Shown in pieces: positions 1 to 7,407 of a stretch of 20,123 nt of DNA (positions are counted from its first letter, which is position 1; each line of letters starts with the position of its first letter). The translations under genes and the position numbers were made by a program. This DNA is from JBBTWO01 sp038062745 (lineage in GTDB: Bacteria > Patescibacteriota > Microgenomatia > UBA8517): the NCBI GenBank assembly GCA_038062745.1, contig JBBTWO010000065.1, positions 1 to 20,123 of the forward strand, in the 5' to 3' direction. The notes under the pieces were generated by a model. That model saw nothing but the letters and a program-made list of their open reading frames with translations. It had not been told where the DNA came from and did not search any database.

Positions 1-23
1 GCTGGAGTGTCTGATGGATTTGC

Positions 24-446
24 TTAACTTGCCGAATTCCCCCAACAAAGTTGAAGCGTCTGCCCTTTAAAACATTCTTTATCAGGAGAATCGCAAATTA
101 AATTTCCATTATTGTCGTTGTGGGAAATAAACCAAATAACTCCTGTATCCCCCGACAAAAGCTCCTGCGGGTAATTAAATTCCACTTTATCTTCTCCAAT
201 CGATGTGACCAAGGTAGTAAAACTGGATTTATCAAGTGTCACTGTACCAGTTTGGCCAGCAATTAATGCCTGTTCAACTCCAGCTTCTGCAGCAGAAAAG
301 GCTCTTAACGATTCTTCCTCTCGCGAGGTAACAGCAATATCCGTAATGGAGGAGGATAAAACAGACAATACCAAAGTTAAAATAACAGCCATCGACAAAA
401 GAACAATTAGAAGTGCTTGGCCTGAATTATTGGACAGCTTTTTCAT
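24..446 (-). CDS. PilX-like minor pilin, possibly cut short by an in-frame stop
   Basis: A 140-residue protein with a short basic leader (MKKLSNNSG), a hydrophobic segment at about residues 10-32, and then the pattern SAAEAGVEQAL, which is typical of the PilX N-terminal family. PilX-like proteins are minor pilins thought to sit at the pilus tip and prime assembly. The likely peptidase site is G9|QALLI. Residue +5 is Ile instead of the usual Glu, a departure also known in GspK-type tip pseudopilins. It is the last visible gene of the pilus cluster, 33 nt after the previous one. The frame stops at TAA after CWGNSAS, but the same frame continues to the window edge with a composition that could still belong to the protein (ANPSDTPA). 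The true C-terminus is therefore uncertain. Family call is fairly sure; intactness is not. Confidence 0.75.
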   Translation of the reverse strand: MKKLSNNSGQALLIVLLSMAVILTLVLSVLSSSITDIAVTSREEESLRAFSAAEAGVEQALIAGQTGTVTLDKSSFTTLVTSIGEDKVEFNYPQELLSGDTGVIWFISHNDNNGNLICDSPDKECFKGQTLQLCWGNSAS

Positions 447-479
447 GCTATTTAAAGTTTATCACAAACCTTTTTTAGT

Positions 480-989
480 TCAATAATTGCGTAAAAGGAT
501 CTGAGTTGAAGTGGTAATCGAGGCTGATTCGATGCCAGTTTTCCGGGCATCTGTGGCACCAATGCTAATTGTTACGGAAACTGGTGTGTTGGTAGTTGAT
601 GGCTCACAACTAAAGGCACATTGAACTATTTTTGTACTTTTGCTAGTTAAGCGGATCATCGCCGCACCCGAGGCAATGTATGAGTCAATATCTTGGCCAC
701 TACCGACATTAACACATGAGAACTTAGTAGTTGTACCAAAATCATCTACATACTCCAAAGTGTTGGTATCTGTTACCGGACAAACTGTAACATCTGAGGC
801 GTTGTGCAGATTTCTCTCAATAGATGAGAGAGCATAATCAACATCGTTTCTAATTCTGGTTGCCGATTGAGCTTTGCCAGTAGCAGTAAGTGTAGTCAAT
901 ATAGCTTGAGTTGAGATAACTGCCAGAATACTAAAGATAGTTAAAACAATCATAACTTCAATTAAAGAAAATCCAAATTTCATCTTCAT
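480..989 (-). CDS. Prepilin-like minor pilin (PilW/PilJ-like)
   Basis: A type IV pseudopilin with leader MKMKFG, peptidase site G|FSLIE including the conserved Glu at +5, and a hydrophobic stretch of about 20 residues. The rest is a polar Ser/Thr-rich domain with several cysteines. The open frame extends upstream to a TTG, but the ATG at 989 is preferred. It follows a good Shine-Dalgarno sequence (GGAGGAG, six bases away), overlaps the upstream stop as ATGA, and gives a short prepilin leader. PilD should cleave it and N-methylate Phe1. Position between PilV-like and PilX-like genes matches the usual minor-pilin order, so a PilW/PilJ-like role is inferred. The globular part is not recognised. 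Confidence 0.8.
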   Translation of the reverse strand: MKMKFGFSLIEVMIVLTIFSILAVISTQAILTTLTATGKAQSATRIRNDVDYALSSIERNLHNASDVTVCPVTDTNTLEYVDDFGTTTKFSCVNVGSGQDIDSYIASGAAMIRLTSKSTKIVQCAFSCEPSTTNTPVSVTISIGATDARKTGIESASITTSTQILLRNY

Positions 990-1432
990 CTGGTACTCCT
1001 CCAATCTGTATAGTAAGTTGACACTTTTACTTCATGATAGCCTTGAGAATCATTCCAAAACACTGTAATTTTTGCGTCGATTTGGTTGGCTGAAACAGTT
1101 GTTAAGGTCAACTCTCTTTTAAAAGGGGTTGCCGTAATGTTGTCGGTATCTGAGCACGTCCTGGCGCGTGTCCAATCAAGATCTTTCAGACACCAAGTAG
1201 CATCTGAGTAGGTAGTAAAAGTTTGCCAATTTTCATCTCTTTGTGATCTTAACCATTCTGATGCTTGCTGAGAATATCTTGAAGCAAGAGTTTTGTTTCT
1301 AGAGAAAGAGGTATTCCTAACAGATAAAATTGCAGTATTAATGATGGCCACCAAAATTGCTGACGTAATCCCTATCGCAATAATTACTTCAAATAAAGAT
1401 TGACCACTAGTATTTTTAATTAACTTCACCAT
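986..1432 (-). CDS. Prepilin-like minor pilin (PilV-like)
   Basis: A minor pilin of about 148 residues with leader MVKLIKNTSG and site G|QSLFE (Glu at +5, Gln rather than Phe at +1), then a hydrophobic helix. It continues with NTSFSRNKTLASRYSQQASE, resembling the PilV/GspI pattern after the helix, and a region containing WLRSQRDENW. The frame can be read back to a TTG at 1441. The ATG at 1432 is preferred because it gives a conventional leader; it overlaps the upstream gene by 17 nt. The next gene starts at its stop by an ATGA overlap, which suggests translational coupling. PilD should process it, and it likely joins the pilus tip complex. Subfamily is inferred from order and N-terminus only. 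Confidence 0.75.
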   Translation of the reverse strand: MVKLIKNTSGQSLFEVIIAIGITSAILVAIINTAILSVRNTSFSRNKTLASRYSQQASEWLRSQRDENWQTFTTYSDATWCLKDLDWTRARTCSDTDNITATPFKRELTLTTVSANQIDAKITVFWNDSQGYHEVKVSTYYTDWRSTR

Positions 1433-1892
1433 TTGATCCAATTGTAATTTGTGATGAATAGTTTATTTGTGAATTCAAAATTGTGAATGTTGCGTAATTA
1501 CTGGCAGGGGAGGCAGTGATATTTGTTCCTTGACCAATAGTTTTAAATTCAATTGGATTTGGAGATGGTGTGGGGTTAATGGTAATTCCAGATGGTAAGG
1601 TAACACTTTTAATTAAAACCGAATTTGTACATTTTGCCGATATGGTATAGGTGTTTGAAGAAGTGACTTGGAAGGCATAATTAATTAACCCCCCATCACA
1701 AGTTGGAGGTTTTTTGCCATCTAATGCCTGTTTCTGAGTCAGATTTAAATCAGATTTGACACTATTAACTACCGAGTTGACTGCTTGTCTTCGAGAAAAT
1801 TCTCGAAAGCCAGTGTAGCCTGCGGCAAATGTGGCAGCAAGAATTGAAATAGTAATTAAAATTTCAAGCAGTGTATAACCATTTTTATCCAT
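1416..1892 (-). CDS. Prepilin-like minor pilin (GspH/FimT-like)
   Basis: A 158-residue pseudopilin with very short leader MDKNG, site G|YTLLE, and a hydrophobic N-helix up to about residue 26. It continues with REFSRRQAVNSVVNSVKSDL, which resembles GspH/FimT pseudopilins, where a polar helix of this kind follows the membrane part. The C-terminal half is Ser/Thr/Asn-rich and predicted to be beta-rich, with two cysteines (PPTCDGG and SAKCTN) that could form a disulfide. It starts two bases after the previous stop and overlaps the next gene, so it is clearly part of the same transcript. It is probably a minor pilin cleaved by PilD. The specific family is an inference. Confidence 0.75.
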   Translation of the reverse strand: MDKNGYTLLEILITISILAATFAAGYTGFREFSRRQAVNSVVNSVKSDLNLTQKQALDGKKPPTCDGGLINYAFQVTSSNTYTISAKCTNSVLIKSVTLPSGITINPTPSPNPIEFKTIGQGTNITASPASNYATFTILNSQINYSSQITIGSNGEVN

Positions 1893-1894
1893 TT

Positions 1895-2344
1895 TTATGG
1901 GTTGATTGTTTTGTAATTACAAGCAAGTGTAGTTGAACCGCTGGAGTTACAGGTTCCGGGACACACATCACTTCCTCCTCCTTCAAAGGCTGCACAAAGA
2001 ACATAAGTCGTAGCTCCTCCTGAATAGTAATACTCACGCTCTGTTAACGGATCTTTGGGACGGGAAGCAATATATATATTGGCTAGTAAACAACTGCTTG
2101 AACTTCCATCTCCATTAAGGGTCGCTCCGGCGGCTGGAAAAGCAGTCGTATCAGGATATTTATCACAATCTGATTTATACAACTCCAATTGGGACCTAAT
2201 CAGGGCTAAATCATTTTTTCTTTGATCATCGCGGGCTGAGGCTCTGATTCCCTGCAAAGCAAACAAAGAAATCATACTTAAAATTCCAATTATTGAAATT
2301 GTTATTAATAGCTCAATAAGTGTAAATCCGGTTTTGTTTTTCAT
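1895..2344 (-). CDS. Type IV prepilin / pseudopilin
   Basis: A prepilin with leader MKNKTG, site G|FTLIE and a long hydrophobic helix ending near FALQGIRASARDDQRKNDLA. This Arg-Asp/Arg-Lys pattern after the helix is typical of GspG/PilA-type pilins, and a YPDTTAFP-like stretch and several cysteines follow. The open frame runs upstream to a TTG at 2371, which would overlap the preceding gene and add nine residues. The ATG at 2344 lies five bases after the preceding stop and gives a normal leader, so it is preferred. Mature length is about 143 residues. It probably contributes to a minor or alternative pilus subunit. No specific adhesin or DNA-binding motif was recognised. Confidence 0.82.
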   Translation of the reverse strand: MKNKTGFTLIELLITISIIGILSMISLFALQGIRASARDDQRKNDLALIRSQLELYKSDCDKYPDTTAFPAAGATLNGDGSSSSCLLANIYIASRPKDPLTEREYYYSGGATTYVLCAAFEGGGSDVCPGTCNSSGSTTLACNYKTINP

Positions 2345-2349
2345 ATATA

Positions 2350-2847
2350 TTAATTTAACGTCGTTGGGCAAACACCACCTGCAGGTATACTTGTGCTAAT
2401 TCCACTTCTGCCAGTTGAGCAAACAACTATATAACTAACCGCTGTATCGTTTTCTCGTTTGGTCCACAAGACAAATCCAGTAGCCGTTGCTGTCCCCGCT
2501 GTACCATCTGTTGATTGATATTTATATTTATATCCAGTCGAATTATTGTTCAGTGGATCTTCTGGGCAATTACCCGTTAGGTTAAGTCCACTAGCTCCAC
2601 AAACATTTACGCTAGATGCATCTACAACTGCAGGGGCTCCTAAATACAACCCAGAATTTTTATTGGCATACGTCTCCAGTGCTGCTTGATATTGCCTCAA
2701 ATCTGACATTCTTCTGGCGTCCCTGGCTTTTTTTGTACTACCAATTGGGGCAAGAACCGTAAACGTAGCAATCGCACCAATAATAGCAATTACAATTAGA
2801 AGTTCTATTAGGGTAAAACCTAATTTAAAAAACTTGGCAGATTTCAT
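2350..2847 (-). CDS. Type IV prepilin / pseudopilin
   Basis: A 165-residue prepilin: leader MKSAKFFKLG, site G|FTLIE, hydrophobic helix to about residue 35, then the pilin signature KKARDARRMSDLRQYQAALE and a polar domain with cysteines at NVCGASG, GNCPED, VVCSTG and GVCPTT. These could make two disulfides. It resembles the next gene downstream in its N-terminal third, which suggests an old duplication. A perfect TATAAT box lies 13 bases upstream, directly after the stop of the preceding gene, so this pilin and those after it may have their own promoter inside the cluster. Function as a pilus subunit is well supported; major or minor status cannot be told. Confidence 0.85.
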   Translation of the reverse strand: MKSAKFFKLGFTLIELLIVIAIIGAIATFTVLAPIGSTKKARDARRMSDLRQYQAALETYANKNSGLYLGAPAVVDASSVNVCGASGLNLTGNCPEDPLNNNSTGYKYKYQSTDGTAGTATATGFVLWTKRENDTAVSYIVVCSTGRSGISTSIPAGGVCPTTLN

Positions 2848-2859
2848 ACTTATATTAAG

Positions 2860-2865
2860 ATTATA
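2860..2865 (-). promoter_or_regulatory. Possible internal -10 box for downstream pilin genes
   Basis: A perfect TATAAT on the minus strand directly follows the TGA stop of the preceding gene and lies 12 bases before the ATG of the next pilin. The best -35 match is weak (TTTGGA at a 16-base spacing). It would give a leader of only about six bases, like other promoters in this window. Confidence 0.4.
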
Positions 2866-3414
2866 TCAATTTTGTTCTTTTTCCAAATCCTGCACCTGCT
2901 TTTCATATTCTTCAATTGAAATATAAACAGGTAATTTCTCGCTTGCGCGACCGGTATTGCAAATTCGTGCCCCACAAGCAATGTTTCTGGCAACGACCTG
3001 GGCATCAAATTCAGGTTCATCATCGCTTTCCAAACTGGCAAAAATTTGGAATTTTTTTGAATTTGAAATATAGAAGTATCTTATTTTTTGATTGTTTTGC
3101 GGGTCAACTGGCATACGATCTCCGGTTGCCATGATTTCTCCCCACGGACACTTGGCAAAACTAACTACACCCTGGGAATCTGTCGTTAGATTGCACGCGT
3201 AAATATAGCCGTCACTATCAGAAGCTGGAATGGTCCCAAATCGAGATTGAAAATTGGTAATTATCCTTGTAATGTTACCCAAATCTTCTTTTCTTTGAAA
3301 GTCACGACTTCTTCTAATCGATACTCGAAGGTTGCCATAAACAAGTAAGGAAATAGTGACCAACAAAACAGTTGTCCAAAGTGTTTCTTTTTTTGATAGT
3401 CCCAAAATAGTCAT
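2866..3414 (-). CDS. Pilin-like membrane protein without a prepilin cleavage site
   Basis: A 182-residue protein with one N-terminal hydrophobic segment (about residues 13-29), followed by RRSRDFQRKEDLGNITRIIT. That is the post-helix pattern of type IV pilins (Arg-Asp, Lys-Glu-Asp-Leu, then a helix). It also carries RFGTIPASDSDGY, similar to the G-x-x-P region of GspG-like pilins, and PVDPQNNQKIRYFYI, similar to the C-terminal part of such pilins. The Gly|Phe-x-x-x-Glu processing site is absent, so PilD should not cleave it. It would remain a single-pass membrane protein with its pilin-like domain outside. A Glu/Gln/Lys-rich tail ends the protein. It starts three bases after the preceding stop. 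Role unknown; an assembly or anchoring factor is a guess. Confidence 0.7.
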   Translation of the reverse strand: MTILGLSKKETLWTTVLLVTISLLVYGNLRVSIRRSRDFQRKEDLGNITRIITNFQSRFGTIPASDSDGYIYACNLTTDSQGVVSFAKCPWGEIMATGDRMPVDPQNNQKIRYFYISNSKKFQIFASLESDDEPEFDAQVVARNIACGARICNTGRASEKLPVYISIEEYEKQVQDLEKEQN

Positions 3415-3417
3415 TTT

Positions 3418-3795
3418 TTACAAACAAACAAAACAGTGTAAAGCTTCCCAATCTGCGGCTTTAGAGCTACAAATGTTGGTGGTTGTCATTTTTTTTGATT
3501 CTTTGTTGTATTCAAAAACTTTATTCTCCAGAATAGCTTTCCTTTTGTGATAAAAGGAGCGGGGAATAAAACAAGTGTTGTTTACTAAAGAGGGGAGGAG
3601 TTTACAACCATCAAAAATAGTACACGCTCTCGTGGGGTCTTCACTAGTAGCCATTTTGGATAGTTTTTCATCGAGCACTTTGTTGGCTATTTCCTCCGGG
3701 TTCACGGCAAATAGGACAACTAGGGTGATTGCTGCAACAGACACTACGGCAATGATTAAGTGGGGGATTGTAAATAACGGTTTAGGCTTATTCAT
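3418..3795 (-). CDS. Small cysteine-rich single-pass membrane protein of the pilus locus
   Basis: A 125-residue protein, not assigned to a family. Residues about 10-30 form a membrane helix (LIIAVVSVAAITLVVLFAV) followed by NPEEIANKVLDEKLSKM. The Asn-Pro-x-Glu after the helix echoes the same position of CPR major pilins, but there is no Gly|Phe/Glu prepilin site. The outside part has six cysteines (RACTIFDGC, NTCFIP, TNICSS, HCFVCL), suggesting disulfides. It sits 13 bases after pilD and three bases before a second non-cleavable pilin-like gene, so the two may act together. The short spacing argues for a genuine gene of the pilus operon; its function cannot be read from sequence. Confidence 0.6.
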   Translation of the reverse strand: MNKPKPLFTIPHLIIAVVSVAAITLVVLFAVNPEEIANKVLDEKLSKMATSEDPTRACTIFDGCKLLPSLVNNTCFIPRSFYHKRKAILENKVFEYNKESKKMTTTNICSSKAADWEALHCFVCL

Positions 3796-3808
3796 ATATG
3801 TTTACATA

Positions 3809-4543
3809 TTAGTATACAATGCCGTTAAGTATCAAACTGATAAAAAAACCAAGTACCATAAATGGACCAAAGGGGATTGGTTTTTTAAGCTGTGCTTTGC
3901 CAATCATAATTAAAAATATTCCAACTAAAGCACCGACTACAAATGAAAGCGTAAATGTATACAAAGCAATATATGGGCCAACAATACTACCAAGCAACAG
4001 TGCCAGCTTGGCGTCACCCAGACCCATACCTTTTCCGCGGGTTACAAGAGTTACCAGTAAGAAAAACACAGCACTAACAAACCCAGTTAATAGGTAAGCA
4101 TAAATATGTGTTGATCCAAAAATGAGAAGGTAGGTGATAACTATTAACAAGCCTGAAAACACTAGTTCGTCAGGGATAAGCATTTTCTCTAAATCGATAA
4201 CAAAAATTGAAATTAGAAATATACTCAAAACAGCATAGTAAGCAAATTCAAGAGTTAGTCCAAATTTAAAAAATAGAATTCCAAAGGTAAGTGCAGTGAA
4301 AACTTCAATCAAAGGATATCTGGGAGAAATCTTTTGTCTACACCTTCTACATCTGCCAGATAACAGGAAAAAGGAAATAACTGGGATGTTGTCATACCAA
4401 CTAATCTTTTTCCTGCATCGTGGGCAGAAAGATCGACCTTTCGCGATACTTATCTTCCTTGGCATTCGCCAGGTTAGTGCTGCTATAAAAGAACCAATTA
4501 TTAGTCCTGTCAATTGCACTAAAAAAAACACAATCTCAAACAT
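3809..4543 (-). CDS. pilD: Prepilin peptidase / N-methyltransferase PilD
   Basis: A 244-residue polytopic membrane enzyme that removes the leader of type IV prepilins and methylates the new N-terminal residue. The cytoplasmic loop has the four-cysteine zinc site CPRC (40-43) and CRRC (65-68), with WYDNIPVISF between, as in full-length bifunctional peptidases. The two catalytic aspartates of the A24 family are visible: Asp117 in IDLEKMLIPD and Asp177 in GLGDAKLA (GxGD). About seven or eight hydrophobic segments follow. It lies six bases after the major pilin gene. Its substrates are probably the major pilin and the pseudopilins in this locus with G|(F/Y/Q) sites. Confidence 0.95.
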   Translation of the reverse strand: MFEIVFFLVQLTGLIIGSFIAALTWRMPRKISIAKGRSFCPRCRKKISWYDNIPVISFFLLSGRCRRCRQKISPRYPLIEVFTALTFGILFFKFGLTLEFAYYAVLSIFLISIFVIDLEKMLIPDELVFSGLLIVITYLLIFGSTHIYAYLLTGFVSAVFFLLVTLVTRGKGMGLGDAKLALLLGSIVGPYIALYTFTLSFVVGALVGIFLIMIGKAQLKKPIPFGPFMVLGFFISLILNGIVY

Positions 4544-4549
4544 ATTTTA

Positions 4550-5092
4550 TTATGGTAAGAATGTAAGCGATCCAGCACCGGCTGGTACAGCTGGTGATCC
4601 AGCAGCTGCAACACACACTATACCTCCACGTCCATCGGCTGTTGAATAAACTGCAAATGCATCAGGGGTTCCTGCTGCACATCTACTATTGTTGGCTGTT
4701 GACTCAAGACGCGAGAAAACAATTACTGGCCCACCTCCGGCAGCAGTTGTAGCATCATAACAATAGGTGTTTTGTACGTTAGTTGCACATGCACTCATGC
4801 CCGCAATACTGTAGGTAGTTGTTTGTGGTGCAGTTGTTAATTCACCTGCAGTTACCAAAGAATCAATCCAGGTATTTGCTTCTGCAACATATGATCCATT
4901 ATTACCAACGGCATATGCTTCAGCAGCACGACCTAATTGAACAACGTTTTGTAGTCTGCCTGAGTCTCTGGTTTGGGCAAGTCTTTGGATAGGATTAAGT
5001 CCCACAAAAACTGCAACTGCCAAAGCTCCGATAATAGCAATAACTATCAAAAGTTCGATCATCGTAAAACCTTTACTATTAACATTTTTCAT
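4550..5092 (-). CDS. pilA: Major type IV prepilin
   Basis: A 180-residue prepilin with leader MKNVNSKG, site G|FTMIELLIVIAIIGALA and GLNPIQRLAQTRDSGRLQNV after the helix, the common CPR major-pilin pattern. The polar domain is rich in Ala, Thr and Ser and has four cysteines (SACATN, TYCYDA, SRCAAG, IVCVAA) that could make two disulfides. It is proposed as the major subunit because it alone has a strong promoter and an almost perfect Shine-Dalgarno sequence (AAAGGAGGTG), while neighbouring genes mostly have none. It follows pilC after 43 bases and precedes pilD by six. Assignment as a pilin is certain; major status is inferred from expression signals. Confidence 0.9.
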   Translation of the reverse strand: MKNVNSKGFTMIELLIVIAIIGALAVAVFVGLNPIQRLAQTRDSGRLQNVVQLGRAAEAYAVGNNGSYVAEANTWIDSLVTAGELTTAPQTTTYSIAGMSACATNVQNTYCYDATTAAGGGPVIVFSRLESTANNSRCAAGTPDAFAVYSTADGRGGIVCVAAAGSPAVPAGAGSLTFLP

Positions 5093-5102
5093 TTTTTAAA
5101 TT

Positions 5103-5112
5103 CACCTCCTTT
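5103..5112 (-). promoter_or_regulatory. Strong Shine-Dalgarno sequence of the major pilin gene
   Basis: AAAGGAGGTG, ten bases upstream of the ATG, is fully complementary to the usual 3' end of bacterial 16S rRNA. Most other genes in this window lack a recognisable ribosome binding site, so this marks the pilin gene for high translation. Confidence 0.85.
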
Positions 5113-5126
5113 CATTATCTGTATTC

Positions 5127-5156
5127 ATTATCATACTATTTAAAACTACTAGTCAA
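5127..5156 (-). promoter_or_regulatory. Promoter of the major pilin gene, overlapping the end of pilC
   Basis: TTGACT (5151-5156) and GATAAT (5127-5132), 18 bases apart on the minus strand. The -35 box lies inside the last codons of pilC. Transcription from here would begin near 5120 and carry a leader of about 28 bases with the strong Shine-Dalgarno sequence. Confidence 0.6.
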
Positions 5157-6344
5157 ATTATAAATCGGCATGATGATGGCGATCATCAAAAATGCCACCC
5201 CAAGACCTAAAACTATCATCACAATTGGCTCAATAGCAGCTGTTAAGCCTTTAACTTTTTGATCACTTTCAATTTCAAAAATATGGGAAACTTTGTTTAG
5301 CACGTCCTCCATTTTTCCAGTTTCCTCTCCAACTGCAATCATTTGTGACAAAATAAACGGAAATGCATCTGGGTGTTTGGCAAATGAGAAGGCGACCGGA
5401 AAACCTTTTTCAATTTTATCAGCAGCATCTTTTAGCGCATCCGATATTAAAGTGTTTGACACTACCGCAGCCGTAACGGCCATACCTTCCAAGATAGAAA
5501 CCCCCGAGCCAACCATCAAGCCAAGAGTTCGAGTAAATTCTGTTAAGATTATTTCTTTTTGCAGCTGGCCATAAACTGGAATTTTAAACACCAAGGCATC
5601 AACCTTTTTTCTGCCTGCTGGTGTTTTTCTGTAAGCTCTAAAACCCCAAACACCAACCAATAAAGCCACGATAACAAATGGCCAAAAAGTGACAAAGATG
5701 TGTGAAACCGCAACTAATATCTTTGTAGGCAAGGGGAGGGTAGCATCAAACTCAGTATACAAAGAGGTAAGTTTTGGGACAACAAAGATCATCATAATAA
5801 AAGTAACAATAATCATTCCGACAACAACTATGGCAGGGTAGATTAAGGCTCCTTTTACTTTCCCCTTAAATTCTTCCTGTTTTTCCAAGTTATCAGCAAT
5901 GCGGTTTAAAACATTGTCCAAAACGCCTCCTGTTTCACCGGCTTTAATAAGCGCTATATAAGTAGTATTAAAAATATCAGGATGCTTACCAAGGGCGGCA
6001 GACAGTGATTGGCCACCTTCAACATCTGAAAGAATTTGGCTGACAATGGGCTGAAGTGTGGGTTTTGATTGAGTTCTTAGAATTGACAAGCTCTCAGTAA
6101 CCGGCAGCCCAGCATTAACCATAGTTGAAAACTGTCTAGTGAAAAGGGAAACATCGGCAGGTTTTACTTTCTTTTCAAACTTTGCTAATCCACCAACTAA
6201 AAACTCATTTGTCTTTGCCAATTTAATAACCAACAGGCCTCTGTCGCGAATCAACTTAACGGCAGATTTTTCGTCTGGAGCTTCAACCACGCCGGCAACT
6301 GTTTTACCTTCTTTGTTTTTGGCTTTATAGTTAAATCGCTTCAT
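5136..6344 (-). CDS. pilC: Type IV pilus inner membrane platform protein PilC
   Basis: A 402-residue GspF/PilC family protein. An N-terminal ARM-like segment (NYKAKNKEGKTVAGVVEAPD) precedes two copies of the T2SSF domain, each with the family pattern: FTRQFSTMVNAGLPVTESL at about 68 and FTRTLGLMVGSGVSILEGM at about 270. Each ends in a retained pattern such as LIKAGETGGVLDNVL or MIAVGEETGKMEDVL. Three hydrophobic membrane regions are visible, near 165-190, 210-232 and 370-395. The protein sits in the membrane as the platform that couples PilB and PilT motion to pilin extraction. Length is normal. Its start shares one base with the pilT stop (TAATG), so translation is probably coupled. Confidence 0.95.
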   Translation of the reverse strand: MKRFNYKAKNKEGKTVAGVVEAPDEKSAVKLIRDRGLLVIKLAKTNEFLVGGLAKFEKKVKPADVSLFTRQFSTMVNAGLPVTESLSILRTQSKPTLQPIVSQILSDVEGGQSLSAALGKHPDIFNTTYIALIKAGETGGVLDNVLNRIADNLEKQEEFKGKVKGALIYPAIVVVGMIIVTFIMMIFVVPKLTSLYTEFDATLPLPTKILVAVSHIFVTFWPFVIVALLVGVWGFRAYRKTPAGRKKVDALVFKIPVYGQLQKEIILTEFTRTLGLMVGSGVSILEGMAVTAAVVSNTLISDALKDAADKIEKGFPVAFSFAKHPDAFPFILSQMIAVGEETGKMEDVLNKVSHIFEIESDQKVKGLTAAIEPIVMIVLGLGVAFLMIAIIMPIYNLTSSFK

Positions 6345-7399
6345 TATCTTTGGACAAGTCTATTAAGATCTTCAGGTCGAAGTGAAAAACTTTGAGCGAT
6401 ATCTAAAGTAATTGTTCCATTTTTAACAAGCTCTGCCAAAGACATTTCCAGGGTTCGCATGCCCATTTCAGTAGAAGTTTGAATAATTGAATCAATCTGA
6501 TGTGTCTTGCCGTCGCGAATAGCAGTTTTAATAGCCGTACTTCCTAAAAGTACTTCATGGGCAGCAACCCGTTTGTTGGTCATAGATGGTACCAAGCGCT
6601 GAGAAAATACCGCCTCAATGACATTTGATAACTGCATTCTTACCTGCACTTGCTGGTTCTCCGGGAAAACGTCTACAATACGGTCAATTGTTTGAGCCGC
6701 GGAATTGGTATGCAAGGTAGCAAACACCAAGTGACCCGTCTCTGCAACCGTTAGGGCAGCAGCAATTGTTTCATAATCGCGCATCTCGCCCACCAAGACA
6801 ACATCAGGATCTTCCCGTAATGCAGATCGCAAAGCCATTGTCCAAGAATGGGTGTCGCCACCCATTTCCCGCTGGGTAATAACTGATTTTATCGGTCTGA
6901 AAACAAACTCAATTGGATCTTCAATGGTTAAAATATGAGCCGCACGGTTAACGTTTATCTCATTTAAAATTGCCGCCAAAGTAGTGGACTTTCCCTGGCC
7001 TGTGGGACCGGTAACCAAAATAAGTCCCTGCCTCAAAGATGAAAATTTGTGAAGAATCTTTGGCATACCCATGCCATCAATTGAGGGAATAGTAACCGGA
7101 ATTCTTCTAAAAGCCGCAGCCCAACTGCCTTTTTGGGTATACACGTTAACTCTAAATCTTGCCTGATCAGAAAAGGAAATTCCCAAATCAATTTCTTTAT
7201 TTGCCACAAGCCGTTGCATTTGTTCGGTGGTTAAAGTCTCAGTTACTAAGGCAGTTATCATTTCTTGAGTTAAGATTCCTGCTCCATTAACCGCCAGTAA
7301 TTCTCCTTCTACTCGCAAATAAGGAGCCACACCGGCCACCAAATGTAAATCTGAAGCATTATGGTCAATCGTTAATTGTAGTAATTCTTTTATATTCAT
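6344..7399 (-). CDS. pilT: Type IV pilus retraction ATPase PilT
   Basis: A 351-residue hexameric secretion-type ATPase that powers pilus retraction, and hence twitching and uptake. The N-terminal domain has SDLHLVAGVAPYLRVEGEL. Walker A is GPTGQGKS (131-138), with Gln where Ser is usual. The Asp box, LTIEDPIEFVF, and the Walker B region, VVLVGEMRDYETI, follow, then the His box HLVFATLHTNSAAQTIDRI. The PilT-specific C-terminal motif AIRDGKTHQI (293-302) and GMRTLEMSLAELVKNGTI separate it from PilB. It starts eight bases after pilB and overlaps pilC by one base. Presence of PilT argues for a retractile pilus rather than a simple secretion system. Confidence 0.95.
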   Translation of the reverse strand: MNIKELLQLTIDHNASDLHLVAGVAPYLRVEGELLAVNGAGILTQEMITALVTETLTTEQMQRLVANKEIDLGISFSDQARFRVNVYTQKGSWAAAFRRIPVTIPSIDGMGMPKILHKFSSLRQGLILVTGPTGQGKSTTLAAILNEINVNRAAHILTIEDPIEFVFRPIKSVITQREMGGDTHSWTMALRSALREDPDVVLVGEMRDYETIAAALTVAETGHLVFATLHTNSAAQTIDRIVDVFPENQQVQVRMQLSNVIEAVFSQRLVPSMTNKRVAAHEVLLGSTAIKTAIRDGKTHQIDSIIQTSTEMGMRTLEMSLAELVKNGTITLDIAQSFSLRPEDLNRLVQR

Positions 7400-7407
7400 C
7401 TATTTAC

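Noticed and set aside
2850..3041. A 63-residue minus-strand frame inside the non-cleavable pilin-like gene.
   Set aside because: It is wholly contained in a gene with pilin-like features on the same strand in another frame.
3796..3809. A short palindrome, ATATGT-TT-ACATAT, between pilD and the next gene.
   Set aside because: Six-base arms in very AT-rich DNA are expected by chance; no second copy was noticed in the window.
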